A DNA stretch of 11,484 nt, taken from NCBI GenBank assembly GCA_003162595.1, contig PMNJ01000299.1, positions 2,796 to 14,279 on the forward strand, given 5' to 3'. The notes beneath the pieces were generated by a model. That model did no database searches, was not told where the DNA came from, and was given only the letters and a program-made list of their open reading frames with translations. The position numbers and the translations under genes are program-made. Shown here one piece after another: positions 1-6,566 of this stretch (position 1 is its first letter; the number at the start of each line of letters is the position of its first letter). The DNA is from Bacteroidales bacterium (GTDB lineage Bacteria; Bacteroidota; Bacteroidia; Bacteroidales; VadinHA17).

Positions 1-741
1 GGTAACAAAGAATACTGGGTACTCGATAATAAGTCTGATGTGCCGGTAAGCTCGGCCTTTCACTATATTGCCGGCGCTACCTATGAAAAGGGCAATTATC
101 TTTTTAATGTGGAAGGATACTACAAGAGCCTGGTTAATGTTCTGGAAGAATCGCAACGAGCCACAAGAAATTTCCTAGCGCCGACAAACACGGAGAATAT
201 ATATTCGGGAACAGGTATTGAAAAAGGTATTGAATTCCTGGCTCAGAAAAAGATTGGCAATACAACAGGCTGGTTATGCTATACACTTGGTTCGGTTATC
301 TATAATTTCCCGGATTTAAATTACGGAAAATCATTTTATGCTGACCAGGACCAGACACACGAGGTAAAAGCAGTTATTAACCGAACAATAAAAAGATGGG
401 ATTTTGCTGCCACTTTTGTATATGCCACCGGGAAACCGTACACTGCTCCCGAGAGCCTTTACCAGCTGACAATGCTTGATGGGACAACAAATACTTATTA
501 CCATCTTAATGAAAAAAACGGAGACAGGTTACCTCTATACAGCAGGGTCGACCTTGCAGCTACCTATAACTGGGAAACACGATCAGCAAAAATGCATGTT
601 TCCGCTTCTGTTTTCAACCTTCTGAATCACCAGAATATATGGTATAAGGAATTCAATCCCCAGGGATATCAGCTTAATATAACTAATGTCAACTACCTGG
701 GATTCACTCCAAACCTTTCATTTGCAATCGATTTTAAATAG
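1..741 (+). CDS. TonB-dependent outer-membrane receptor, C-terminal part
   Basis: The reading frame is open from the first base of the window, so this is the 3' end of a larger gene; the GTG at 40 is an internal codon, not a start. The 246 visible residues alternate polar and aromatic residues in the way of transmembrane beta-strands, with turns rich in Asn, Gly and Asp, and include phrases typical of Bacteroidota receptors (GIEKGIEFLAQKK, TGKPYT, SVFNLLNHQN). They would form the last strands of the 22-strand barrel; plug and TonB box lie upstream of the window. The protein should sit in the outer membrane and take up a ligand using TonB energy. The next gene, nine bases after the stop, is a DUF4249 lipoprotein, a frequent partner of this receptor type, so the two are probably co-transcribed. 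The ligand cannot be told from this part. The family call is confident; the subfamily is not. Confidence 0.88.
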   Translation, partial: GNKEYWVLDNKSDVPVSSAFHYIAGATYEKGNYLFNVEGYYKSLVNVLEESQRATRNFLAPTNTENIYSGTGIEKGIEFLAQKKIGNTTGWLCYTLGSVIYNFPDLNYGKSFYADQDQTHEVKAVINRTIKRWDFAATFVYATGKPYTAPESLYQLTMLDGTTNTYYHLNEKNGDRLPLYSRVDLAATYNWETRSAKMHVSASVFNLLNHQNIWYKEFNPQGYQLNITNVNYLGFTPNLSFAIDFK

Positions 742-750
742 TAATGAACT

Positions 751-1617
751 ATGCGCAAAATCATCCTAGCAATTGTCATCAGCGCTTTTCTTACAGGGTG
801 TGAGAAAGAACAACTGAATAACGGACATTCCGGTTTAATAGTCGTTGAAGGCTATTTGTACGCAGGCAGGCCGGTGGATAGCATTAGAATCTCACAGGCA
901 GTGTATTTCAATAGTTCTGATACTGTTTTCCACGGAGTTTCAGATGCAAGTGTTTCAATCGTATCAAATGGAATCACATATAATCTTCAGCCATCAGTCA
1001 GACAAGGATATTACAACTATCCCGGAAATAATCTTAACATCACTGCAGGAGGAACATATTCTCTGAACATAATATACAACAACCAGCAGATAACTTCCCA
1101 AACCACCGTGCCTGGCAGTGCATCGGGACTAAAAATTTCTGAAAATGCCCTTTTGGTCGATACCACGCTGACTATGCGCGAATTAAGAGATTCATCTTTG
1201 CTGGTAAGCTGGAACAATCCCAACAGGGATTATTACTTTGTAATACTTGAAAATAAAGACAGCATCCTGACACCTGTGAGAGTAAATACAACATCAGGCG
1301 GGTTTGGCTACGGCGGATTCCCCGGAACAGGAACAGGAACAATTAACCTGGCAAGAAGATTTCAGACAAGACCTATCCAGGATTCTCTTTACCGGATCTC
1401 CTTATTTTCTACGGTTGGAAATTACGGGCATTATGAATTTAAATTGTACAAGGTCACTAAAGATTACGCGAGTCTTTATCAGAGCAGCACTCAGAATACA
1501 ATAAATCTAAATGAACCTTTTACCAATATCAGCAACGGGTTAGGAATTTTCACAGCATTCAGTGCATGCGACAGTCTTTCTTTCGTAGTAAAGAATAAAC
1601 TTCTTAATAAAAAATAA
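751..1617 (+). CDS. DUF4249-type lipoprotein, partner of the TonB-dependent receptor
   Basis: This 288-residue protein begins with a short lipoprotein signal peptide ending in the lipobox LTGC, so Cys17 would be lipidated. The next residues (EKEQ) are acidic, as is common for lipoproteins exported to the Bacteroidota cell surface. The mature part starts with LIVVEGYLYAG and continues with beta-rich sequence (DSIRISQAVYF, GVSDASVSIVSNG, YYNYPGNNLNITAGGTYSL), the pattern of DUF4249 proteins, including a segment resembling an Ig-like or carboxypeptidase-regulatory fold. The family has no established biochemical role; its members usually sit directly downstream of a TonB-dependent receptor, as here, which suggests a surface accessory to uptake. 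No Shine-Dalgarno sequence is visible. An ATG six bases upstream is in another frame. A strong terminator follows 24 bases after the stop. Confidence 0.82.
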   Translation: MRKIILAIVISAFLTGCEKEQLNNGHSGLIVVEGYLYAGRPVDSIRISQAVYFNSSDTVFHGVSDASVSIVSNGITYNLQPSVRQGYYNYPGNNLNITAGGTYSLNIIYNNQQITSQTTVPGSASGLKISENALLVDTTLTMRELRDSSLLVSWNNPNRDYYFVILENKDSILTPVRVNTTSGGFGYGGFPGTGTGTINLARRFQTRPIQDSLYRISLFSTVGNYGHYEFKLYKVTKDYASLYQSSTQNTINLNEPFTNISNGLGIFTAFSACDSLSFVVKNKLLNKK

Positions 1618-1641
1618 TTTCGTTAGAGTAATCCACCAAAA

Positions 1642-1670
1642 AAAGCCTTGCCAGTATACGGCAAGGCTTT
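1642..1670. terminator. Bidirectional rho-independent terminator
   Basis: A perfect 11-bp stem (AAAGCCTTGCC paired with GGCAAGGCTTT) encloses a 7-base loop (AGTATAC). It is preceded by a run of A and followed by TTTATT, so it can act on both strands. It lies between the convergent DUF4249 gene (+) and the Gly-rich lipoprotein gene (-) and probably ends both transcripts. Confidence 0.88.
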
Positions 1671-1697
1671 ATTAGGTTCAGTCTGTTAAACAAACCG

Positions 1698-2189
1698 TTA
1701 CCTTCCTCTTCCTCCATGGAAACCACCTCCGCCATGGAATCCACCACCAAAGCCTCCGCGGAAGTTGTACACGAATGTTGGTCCCCAGCCCCAGCCCATG
1801 TATCCATAAGGCCAGCCAAAACCTAATCCGCCATAATACCCATATACTCCGGGCCATCCATAATAAGAGTCAGAATATCTCTGATTTTGCTGAGCTGCCC
1901 TGAGTTTAGTTTCTTCCATATAGTTTAAAACCGAATCCTGTACCCCTTCATCACGCAGCTTCACAAGTTGGTCCGCTCTGAGAAAATAAGCTGTATGTGA
2001 TTGTTTAATTTCTCCGATAATATCCTTTGACGACACGCTGTCTTTACTCATCTGGATGATATCAGACACTGATAAAAGTTTTGCGTTTTCAGGATAAGGC
2101 CGGTAAACTATGCAACCTTGCAGGCTTGCAATACCTGTAACAATCAGAATAAACCAGATCGCATTTTTAAAATTTTCAAGTTTTTTCAT
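1698..2189 (-). CDS. Small lipoprotein with a Gly/Trp/Tyr-rich C-terminal tail
   Basis: The 163-residue product has a basic, hydrophobic N-terminus ending in lipobox LQGC, so Cys26 should be lipidated. Residues about 38-92 form a compact helical segment (SVSDIIQMSKDSVSSKDIIGEI, then LRADQLVKLRDEGVQDSVLNYM). It resembles the helical repeat seen in many short bacterial lipoproteins where 'not-all-equal' pairs of helices follow the theme 'signal in, residue out, no recurrence'; I know of no proven function. From about residue 107 to the end the composition shifts sharply to Gly, Tyr, Trp and Phe and finishes in His-Gly-Gly repeats (GGFHGGGGFHGGRGR), which looks disordered or adhesive. The gene stands alone between a terminator and a divergent lipocalin gene. 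Unusually for this window it has a strong Shine-Dalgarno sequence, which supports the start at 2189. Confidence 0.8.
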   Translation of the reverse strand: MKKLENFKNAIWFILIVTGIASLQGCIVYRPYPENAKLLSVSDIIQMSKDSVSSKDIIGEIKQSHTAYFLRADQLVKLRDEGVQDSVLNYMEETKLRAAQQNQRYSDSYYGWPGVYGYYGGLGFGWPYGYMGWGWGPTFVYNFRGGFGGGFHGGGGFHGGRGR

Positions 2190-2196
2190 TTTACTT

Positions 2197-2204
2197 CCCT
2201 CCTC
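2197..2204 (-). promoter_or_regulatory. Strong Shine-Dalgarno site of the Gly-rich lipoprotein gene
   Basis: On the minus strand GAGGAGGG lies seven bases before the ATG at 2189. The other gene starts in the window have AT-rich leaders without such a site, as is usual in Bacteroidota, so this site is noteworthy and fixes the start. Confidence 0.7.
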
Positions 2205-2217
2205 GTTTCTATCTTTA

Positions 2218-2250
2218 TAAAACTATTCTCATAATAAAGTATTAAACAAA
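2218..2250 (-). promoter_or_regulatory. Possible Bacteroidota-type promoter of the Gly-rich lipoprotein gene
   Basis: On the minus strand a TTTG (2247-2250) lies 21 bases before TAGTTTTA (2218-2225), close to the Bacteroidota arrangement of a -33 TTTG and a -7 TAnnTTTG, with one mismatch in the last base of the -7 box. It sits about 28 bases before the start codon. AT-rich sequence makes chance matches likely. Confidence 0.35.
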
Positions 2251-2418
2251 TTTTGTGCCTGATTGCATATAAACCCCGGAAAAGTTGTTAATGAAGTGTT
2301 AATAATAAGGGTGGCCTGGAGAAAGCTTTTTAACATATTTTGCCTTTAAAAAGCCTGTACCGGGGAAAAAGGTTTCGAACAGATTACTATATTAATTGTT
2401 CTAAAGAAAATATCTAAA

Positions 2419-2940
2419 ATGAAAATAATCTCATTAACCCTCTTTGCGATGATACTCTTCAATTCAGCCCCGTCCCAGAAAATTCCTTCAGTTGTATCAA
2501 CTGTCAACCTCAACAGATATATGGGTATGTGGTATGAAATTGCCCGTCTGCCAAACTATTTTGAAAGAAAATTAAAGTGCACTTCCGCTAACTATACTCT
2601 CCGCGATGATGGAAGAATAACGGTATTGAACAAAGGATACTACTTATCTGATCCTCAAAAATCAACATCTTCACGGGGAGTTGCCTGGATCCCTGATAAG
2701 ATGAGTCCTGCAAAGCTCAAAGTACAGTTTTTCTGGCCATTTTCCGGAGATTACTGGATTATGGAGTTGGACAAAGAATACAGGTATGTCCTTGTTGGGG
2801 ATCCTTCACTTAAATACCTCTGGATACTCGCCAGGGAAAAGAAAATGGATGATCAGACTTATATTATGCTCCTTGGCAAAGCTGTGGCAAATGGATATGA
2901 TGTAAAATCTATAATAAGGGTCGAACAGGATTGTAACTGA
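2419..2940 (+). CDS. blc: Lipocalin of the bacterial Blc type
   Basis: The 173-residue protein follows the E. coli Blc pattern almost throughout. It has the lipocalin GxW signature in YMGMWYEIARLPNYFER (Gly36, Trp38), then YTLRDDGRITVLNKGY, then KLKVQFFWPFSGDYWIMELD, then the closing GDPSLKYLWILARE (about 127-140). Blc-type lipocalins form an eight-strand barrel that binds fatty acids or lysophospholipids and are thought to help envelope upkeep under stress. The N-terminus is a short signal peptide, probably cut before Gln20 (SAPS-QK), and has no Cys. So, unlike E. coli Blc, this protein should be a soluble periplasmic or secreted protein rather than a lipoprotein. Cys54 and Cys172 are the only cysteines and could form the disulfide that joins barrel and C-terminus in many lipocalins. 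It is transcribed alone, divergently from the Gly-rich lipoprotein. Confidence 0.92.
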   Translation: MKIISLTLFAMILFNSAPSQKIPSVVSTVNLNRYMGMWYEIARLPNYFERKLKCTSANYTLRDDGRITVLNKGYYLSDPQKSTSSRGVAWIPDKMSPAKLKVQFFWPFSGDYWIMELDKEYRYVLVGDPSLKYLWILAREKKMDDQTYIMLLGKAVANGYDVKSIIRVEQDCN

Positions 2941-2941
2941 A

Positions 2942-3120
2942 TACCCCCTCGCCCTTCGGGCATTCCTCCCGGAGATCTGTTTTGGGATGAATTTCCCCCT
3001 CGCCCTTCGGGCACTCCCCCCATGGGGGGAGAAATACTTGGCATTTTATAGTGATTATAATTATCCAATGAGGATTTTCTCCCCCTTTTGGGGGAGATGT
3101 CGCGAAGCGACAGAGGGGTA
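2942..3120. repeat. Compound palindromic repeat, locus A
   Basis: This intergenic stretch between the convergent lipocalin and DUF362 genes is built from repeated hairpin modules. The 19-base unit CCCCCTCGCCCTTCGGGCA occurs twice (2944-2962 and 2995-3013), each time as a GCCC-TTC-GGGC hairpin. The second copy is followed by the perfect palindrome CTCCCCCCATGGGGGGAG (3014-3031); the first is followed by a decayed version (CTCCCGGAG). After a 47-base AT-rich spacer the same module appears in reverse: CTCCCCC-TTTT-GGGGGAG (3079-3096), TGTCGC-GAA-GCGACA (3098-3112) and GAGGGGTA. The core 2994-3120 is thus an element with long, structured terminal inverted repeats. No reading frame fits inside it. 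A related copy lies at 9740-9855. It may also end the two converging transcripts. Confidence 0.85.
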
Positions 3121-3157
3121 TTTCACCCCAATACAGAATTATCTAGAAAAACCCACT

Positions 3158-4723
3158 CTAATTTATCGGAACATAAACCAACTCAATTCCGTAGTTTTTG
3201 CCCAGATTCCTGCTGTATTTCTTGTCAGCAGCATTATTCCAATGCTCCATTACACCCAGACTTTTCAACCGGGTACCGTCACGTTCAGGATCGTAAAAAG
3301 TTTTGGAGGGCGGATTATCAGCCAGGGCAGCTTCAACCAAATATTTTTCGGTATACGCAATGTCTGCAAGATCGGGCCATTCTGCCCTTAAAAAATCAAT
3401 TCCAACTGCATCCACGGCCACTCCGTCCTGAGAAGCAAAAAGACTGGAACACCATCGGTTATTAAATGGAGCCATTCTCCATTTATCTTTTATTAATGGC
3501 GGACCATCCTGGGAACGGGCGCCGTAAAAACCATCAATCATGAACAATATTGTTTTCCCTCCCAGATCTTTATGTCCGAGGAAATCTGTAAAGGTCATAT
3601 ATTTGTCTTTACCCTGCCTGTCCTGCTCAAAATTATCATGAGCGTTTTTCCTCCAATTGTGATCTATGCTTGTTGCTCCGTAAAAATTCTTTCCACAAAG
3701 GGTAACGCCTTGTCCCCCATGCCCTTTTAACAAGGCAATGTTGATCAGATAATCAGCTTCAACAGCACATGAAGCGAGTCCTGTTGCAAGCTTTCCGTTA
3801 TCGACAGAATACGGAATTGCCTTCTCAACATAAGTGGATTTAACGCGTCCCTCGCCTCCCTGATTGTCAACAAATATTACCTCAGGAAAATCCTTGTGAC
3901 ATTTATTAAAAATGTTATCGCCAATAAAACGGCTGGCATCGAAAATTGTAATATTTTTTTGTGGCACACCTGCTTCTTTAGTCAGGCTGGCTATTAAAGC
4001 ATAGATAAGTTGTGGAGTACCATTTAAACCTGTTGTGTCTGCATGACTGAGAGTATTGTTCTGATTGATCTTAACAGCTATTTTCTGATTTATTGTATAA
4101 CCGCTTGTGATTTTTTTCTTCTCTTTATTGAAATTTTTAAACAGCACATCCCAGGCCATTGCTTCAGTAACCTTGCCGGTAAGTGATTTCAGAATATTTT
4201 CCAGCATCTTGGTTGCTTCAGTCTGTGAAGTACTTTTTTCATCCCACCAGTATTTGTTTGTTCCGTCCCAGGTCGCAACTTTTGGGTCAAAAACCCATAC
4301 AACACGTCCGGGGAAAATACCATGTTCAACGCCGATAGGTGAATTAGACAATACACTGTTTACATCCACCGAACTTGCGCTAACCACTTCAGCTCTGTTG
4401 GTCAGGGATAGTATTGTACATACTACTGCAAGAGTAAAAAATGAGGCAGCATAAATATACCTGGCTTTCATGAAATGATTCCTGGCTTTTCTGAATGCCA
4501 GAACTGAACCGGATAAAGTAATCAACCATATTACAAACGCTGACATAATTGGTGCGGCAGCTCTCATACAGGGATAAGTTGCCCGTTGAGGTTTGGGAAT
4601 TACTCTGATCAGGAACCAGACAGTTGAAGATATCCCTAAAGCGATAAAAGCTATTTTGGGAAGAGCCGACTTTCCAATCAGATTTTTAAGCTTAAGAAAA
4701 AACAAATTGATCCTTGTTTTCAT
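3158..4723 (-). CDS. Membrane-anchored DUF362 domain protein
   Basis: The 521-residue protein starts with three hydrophobic segments (about 21-42, 56-77 and 88-107). Basic residues crowd the N-terminus and the second loop (RKARNHFMKAR), so by the positive-inside rule the large domain from about residue 110 lies outside the inner membrane. That domain shows DUF362 features: DYLINIALLKGHGGQGVTLC followed by GKNFYGATS (about 324-352), ILFMIDGFYGARSQDGPP (about 392-409) and SQDGVAVDAVGIDFL (about 431-445). The family role is unproven. Some DUF362 proteins carry 4Fe-4S ferredoxin motifs, but no CxxCxxC cluster is present here; the few cysteines are scattered. The segment PQRATYPCMRAAAP after the first membrane span is typical of this membrane-bound subgroup. 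Transcription ends into the hairpin-rich repeat that begins 38 bases past the stop. No Shine-Dalgarno sequence is seen; the start is the first in-frame Met. Confidence 0.85.
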   Translation of the reverse strand: MKTRINLFFLKLKNLIGKSALPKIAFIALGISSTVWFLIRVIPKPQRATYPCMRAAAPIMSAFVIWLITLSGSVLAFRKARNHFMKARYIYAASFFTLAVVCTILSLTNRAEVVSASSVDVNSVLSNSPIGVEHGIFPGRVVWVFDPKVATWDGTNKYWWDEKSTSQTEATKMLENILKSLTGKVTEAMAWDVLFKNFNKEKKKITSGYTINQKIAVKINQNNTLSHADTTGLNGTPQLIYALIASLTKEAGVPQKNITIFDASRFIGDNIFNKCHKDFPEVIFVDNQGGEGRVKSTYVEKAIPYSVDNGKLATGLASCAVEADYLINIALLKGHGGQGVTLCGKNFYGATSIDHNWRKNAHDNFEQDRQGKDKYMTFTDFLGHKDLGGKTILFMIDGFYGARSQDGPPLIKDKWRMAPFNNRWCSSLFASQDGVAVDAVGIDFLRAEWPDLADIAYTEKYLVEAALADNPPSKTFYDPERDGTRLKSLGVMEHWNNAADKKYSRNLGKNYGIELVYVPIN

Positions 4724-4775
4724 AATTGCATTTTTTGATAAAGATAATTCTGTTTTTGGATTTTCAGAATGGAGT

Positions 4776-4807
4776 CAAAATAAAAAGCAGCCCGCAATGC
4801 GGACTGC
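4776..4807 (-). terminator. Rho-independent terminator of the beta-barrel gene
   Basis: On the minus strand GCAGTCCGCA pairs with TGCGGGCTGC across one mismatch, and TTTTTATTTT follows directly. It lies about 40 bases after the stop of the 4848-5396 gene. It separates that gene from the downstream DUF362 gene, so the two are likely separate transcription units although both are on the minus strand. Confidence 0.82.
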
Positions 4808-4847
4808 CTTAAAAACATAGAAATTTTATTTTATAAATATCTGAATA

Positions 4848-5396
4848 TTAATTGAATTTGTAGGTTACGCCGAGAGTTAAATATCCAAGTCCATAACCTA
4901 ATTCACCAAATGCTGCAAATTTATCAGAAAAATAATAACGTCCCCCAACATAAAGGGCAAATAGTCCAAAAGTTTGATGAGAAGATGCCTTTTCATTTAG
5001 ATAAGTATAGTAAGATTCAGATTCAATTCTTACACCTAATGCTACTCCGCCATAAGTATCAAGCTTAGGAACTTTAAAAAGATCATAATGGAGAGCGCCA
5101 CGAGCAGCAATAACAATATCATTCCACGTCCAATCCAGGGAAGAAGTATAAGAGTAAGAGGCATGTTTGATTCCAATGATTCCTCCAATTGAAATTGGAC
5201 CAACATTTGCGATGTCGGCAATCCCTTTATCTAAGCTTAGGCTAAAAGCAGGCAATGAAGTTGTCCCATAACCATATCCATACCAGCCAAAGCCAACACC
5301 TAAGCTTCCAATCATGTCGCCATTTTTGAATGACTGTGCATTGAGTTGTGTCAAAGAGAAGACGACAACTAATAATGACAATAAAAGTTTCTTCAT
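4848..5396 (-). CDS. Small outer-membrane beta-barrel protein (porin-like)
   Basis: The 182-residue protein has a clear signal peptide (MKKLLLSLLVVVFSLTQLNA, cut before Gln21). The mature part is a series of short alternating strands with Gly and aromatic residues (IGSLGVGFGWYGYGYG, PISIGGIIGIKHASYSY, LYVGGRYYFSD, FAAFGELGYGLGYLTLG) and ends in VTYKFN, with an aromatic residue next to the last, like the C-terminal strand of an outer-membrane barrel. Size and pattern suggest eight strands, as in the OmpW/OmpX-like 'porin family' or 'outer membrane beta-barrel' proteins common in Bacteroidota. No ligand or function can be assigned. It has its own terminator and a possible -7 box, so it looks monocistronic. 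Confidence 0.82.
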   Translation of the reverse strand: MKKLLLSLLVVVFSLTQLNAQSFKNGDMIGSLGVGFGWYGYGYGTTSLPAFSLSLDKGIADIANVGPISIGGIIGIKHASYSYTSSLDWTWNDIVIAARGALHYDLFKVPKLDTYGGVALGVRIESESYYTYLNEKASSHQTFGLFALYVGGRYYFSDKFAAFGELGYGLGYLTLGVTYKFN

Positions 5397-5767
5397 AATT
5401 TTTAAGTTTTAATTATCAAATTTAATAGTTAACAATTTCTTTAAAGATTTGTTTATTACTTGTTTTTGAAAATGATTATTTATTTAATAATTTCTTCTAC
5501 ACAAAGATCCCGAGATCATAGACAATGATAAAACTGAACATAATCCAGGTAAAGTAACTTTCCTTTCGACCAGGTATAATATTTTTATAAATTTCGTTTC
5601 CCCTTATTGCCTTTTATATAAACAAAAAGTAAAGCTAATTTAACAATTGTATTTCAAGAAAAGCAAGGAAACCCAGTATTTTTTTTCAATGATTTTGACG
5701 AATTATAAAAAAGATACCATTAAACCCGGTTAAATGATGTCAAAGTTCTTTTGTCAGGATTTCTTTG
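5397..5767. other. AT-rich intergenic region without a gene
   Basis: This stretch lies between the start of the beta-barrel gene and the stop of glpF. I find no credible reading frame, RNA gene or repeat on either strand. It should hold the promoter of the beta-barrel gene at its left side. At its right side it holds the 3' end of the glp operon, where a weak imperfect dyad around AACCCGGTT (about 5722-5733) is followed on the minus strand by CTTTTTTATA; it could be a poor terminator. Confidence 0.6.
5417..5424 (-). promoter_or_regulatory. Possible -7 box of the beta-barrel gene
   Basis: The minus strand reads TAAATTTG, an exact match to the Bacteroidota -7 consensus TAnnTTTG, 20 bases before the ATG at 5396. 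No convincing -33 TTTG lies at the right distance and the leader would be very short, so support is modest. Confidence 0.35.
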
Positions 5768-6481
5768 TCATGCCCCTTTAAAAATCAGAAACATCACCGC
5801 TGCAAGTGATGCTCCAACCAATGGTCCCAGAACAGGTACCCAGGCATATTTCCAATCGCTGTCGCGTTTACCCGTTATTGGAAGAAGGAAATGCACTATG
5901 CGCGGACCAAGATCACGGGCAGGATTAATAGCATATCCGGTAGGACCTCCCATAGACAGACCGAGACCCAGGACAACAAGAGCAACTGGTAAAGCACTCA
6001 AAGCGCCTAATCCGACTTCTGGTTTCGCCATGTAGAGAACAGCCAGGGTAAGTACATATGTTCCTATAGCTTCAGTTAAAATATTATACCAGTAGTGTCG
6101 TATATTCGGGGCAGTACAGAATACAGCCAGCTTTGAATCAGCGTCTGCTGTTGCATCAAAGTGCTTTTTATAAGCTACCCAGACAAGAAAAGCTCCAAAC
6201 ATTGCACCCAGCATCTGGGCGCAGATATACATTGGCAAGAGAGTAATTGAAAATTTATGTGCAATCACAAGAGCCAGTGTTATAGCAGGGTTCAGGTGGG
6301 CACCGCTAAATGGCGCCGCAATTAATATTCCTGTAAAGACCCCTACGGCCCATCCGAAAGTTATTACAATCCATCCGCTGTTGTTTCCTTTCGTTTTATC
6401 GAGAACAACGTTTGCTACCACTCCTCCTCCAAAAACAAGAATTATTGCAGTTCCGAAAAATTCAGCAAAAAATGCATTCAT
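5768..6481 (-). CDS. glpF: Glycerol facilitator (aquaglyceroporin)
   Basis: This is a six-span MIP-family channel for passive entry of glycerol across the inner membrane. Both half-helix motifs are present: SGAHLNPAIT (Asn64-Pro65-Ala66) and TGYAINPARDLGPR (Asn186-Pro187-Ala188). The Asp right after the second NPAR marks glycerol-type rather than water-only channels. Trp44 and Arg189 match the selectivity-filter Trp48 and Arg206 of E. coli GlpF, while Tyr183 replaces its Phe200. I place the start at 6481 (MNAFFAEFFG), giving 237 residues. The frame stays open 18 codons further to 6535, but that extension (MQRPYTYKF...) is read from a 42-bp palindrome and does not look like a MIP N-terminus. 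It is the last gene of the glpD-glpK-glpF operon, starting 85 bases after the glpK stop. Confidence 0.95.
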   Translation of the reverse strand: MNAFFAEFFGTAIILVFGGGVVANVVLDKTKGNNSGWIVITFGWAVGVFTGILIAAPFSGAHLNPAITLALVIAHKFSITLLPMYICAQMLGAMFGAFLVWVAYKKHFDATADADSKLAVFCTAPNIRHYWYNILTEAIGTYVLTLAVLYMAKPEVGLGALSALPVALVVLGLGLSMGGPTGYAINPARDLGPRIVHFLLPITGKRDSDWKYAWVPVLGPLVGASLAAVMFLIFKGA

Positions 6482-6513
6482 ATGGTTAGTTATTAAATAA
6501 TTGTATAAAAATT

Positions 6514-6555
6514 TGTATGTGTAGGGACGTTGCATGCAACGTCCCTACACATACA
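6514..6555. repeat. Perfect 42-bp palindrome between glpK and glpF
   Basis: Bases 6514-6534 are the exact reverse complement of 6535-6555, centred on TGCA/TGCA; the inner part reads GTAGGGACGTTGCA followed by its complement. In the operon transcript it would fold into a stem of about 19-21 bp with almost no loop, followed by AAATTTTTATA, which resembles a weak terminator or attenuator. It lies 12 bases past the glpK stop and 33 bases before the glpF start. The palindrome is probably a dispersed repeat inserted in the operon. Related GTAGRGACG...CGTCYCTAC palindromes are, from memory, common in environmental bacterial genomes; I cannot check this here. Confidence 0.9.
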
Positions 6556-6566
6556 TTTATATTATT

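Noticed and set aside
40..741. A start codon (GTG) at 40 for the receptor gene
   Set aside because: The same frame is open to base 1 with receptor-like sequence, so the gene enters from outside the window.
2944..3120. CRISPR array, because of the repeated unit
   Set aside because: There are only two exact copies of the unit plus an inverted one. The repeat is internally palindromic with C and G runs and the intervals are not unique spacers of constant size.
2987..3465. Plus-strand reading frames over the repeat and the end of the DUF362 gene
   Set aside because: They overlap the well-supported DUF362 gene on the other strand or run through hairpin repeats, and their predicted proteins show no family features.
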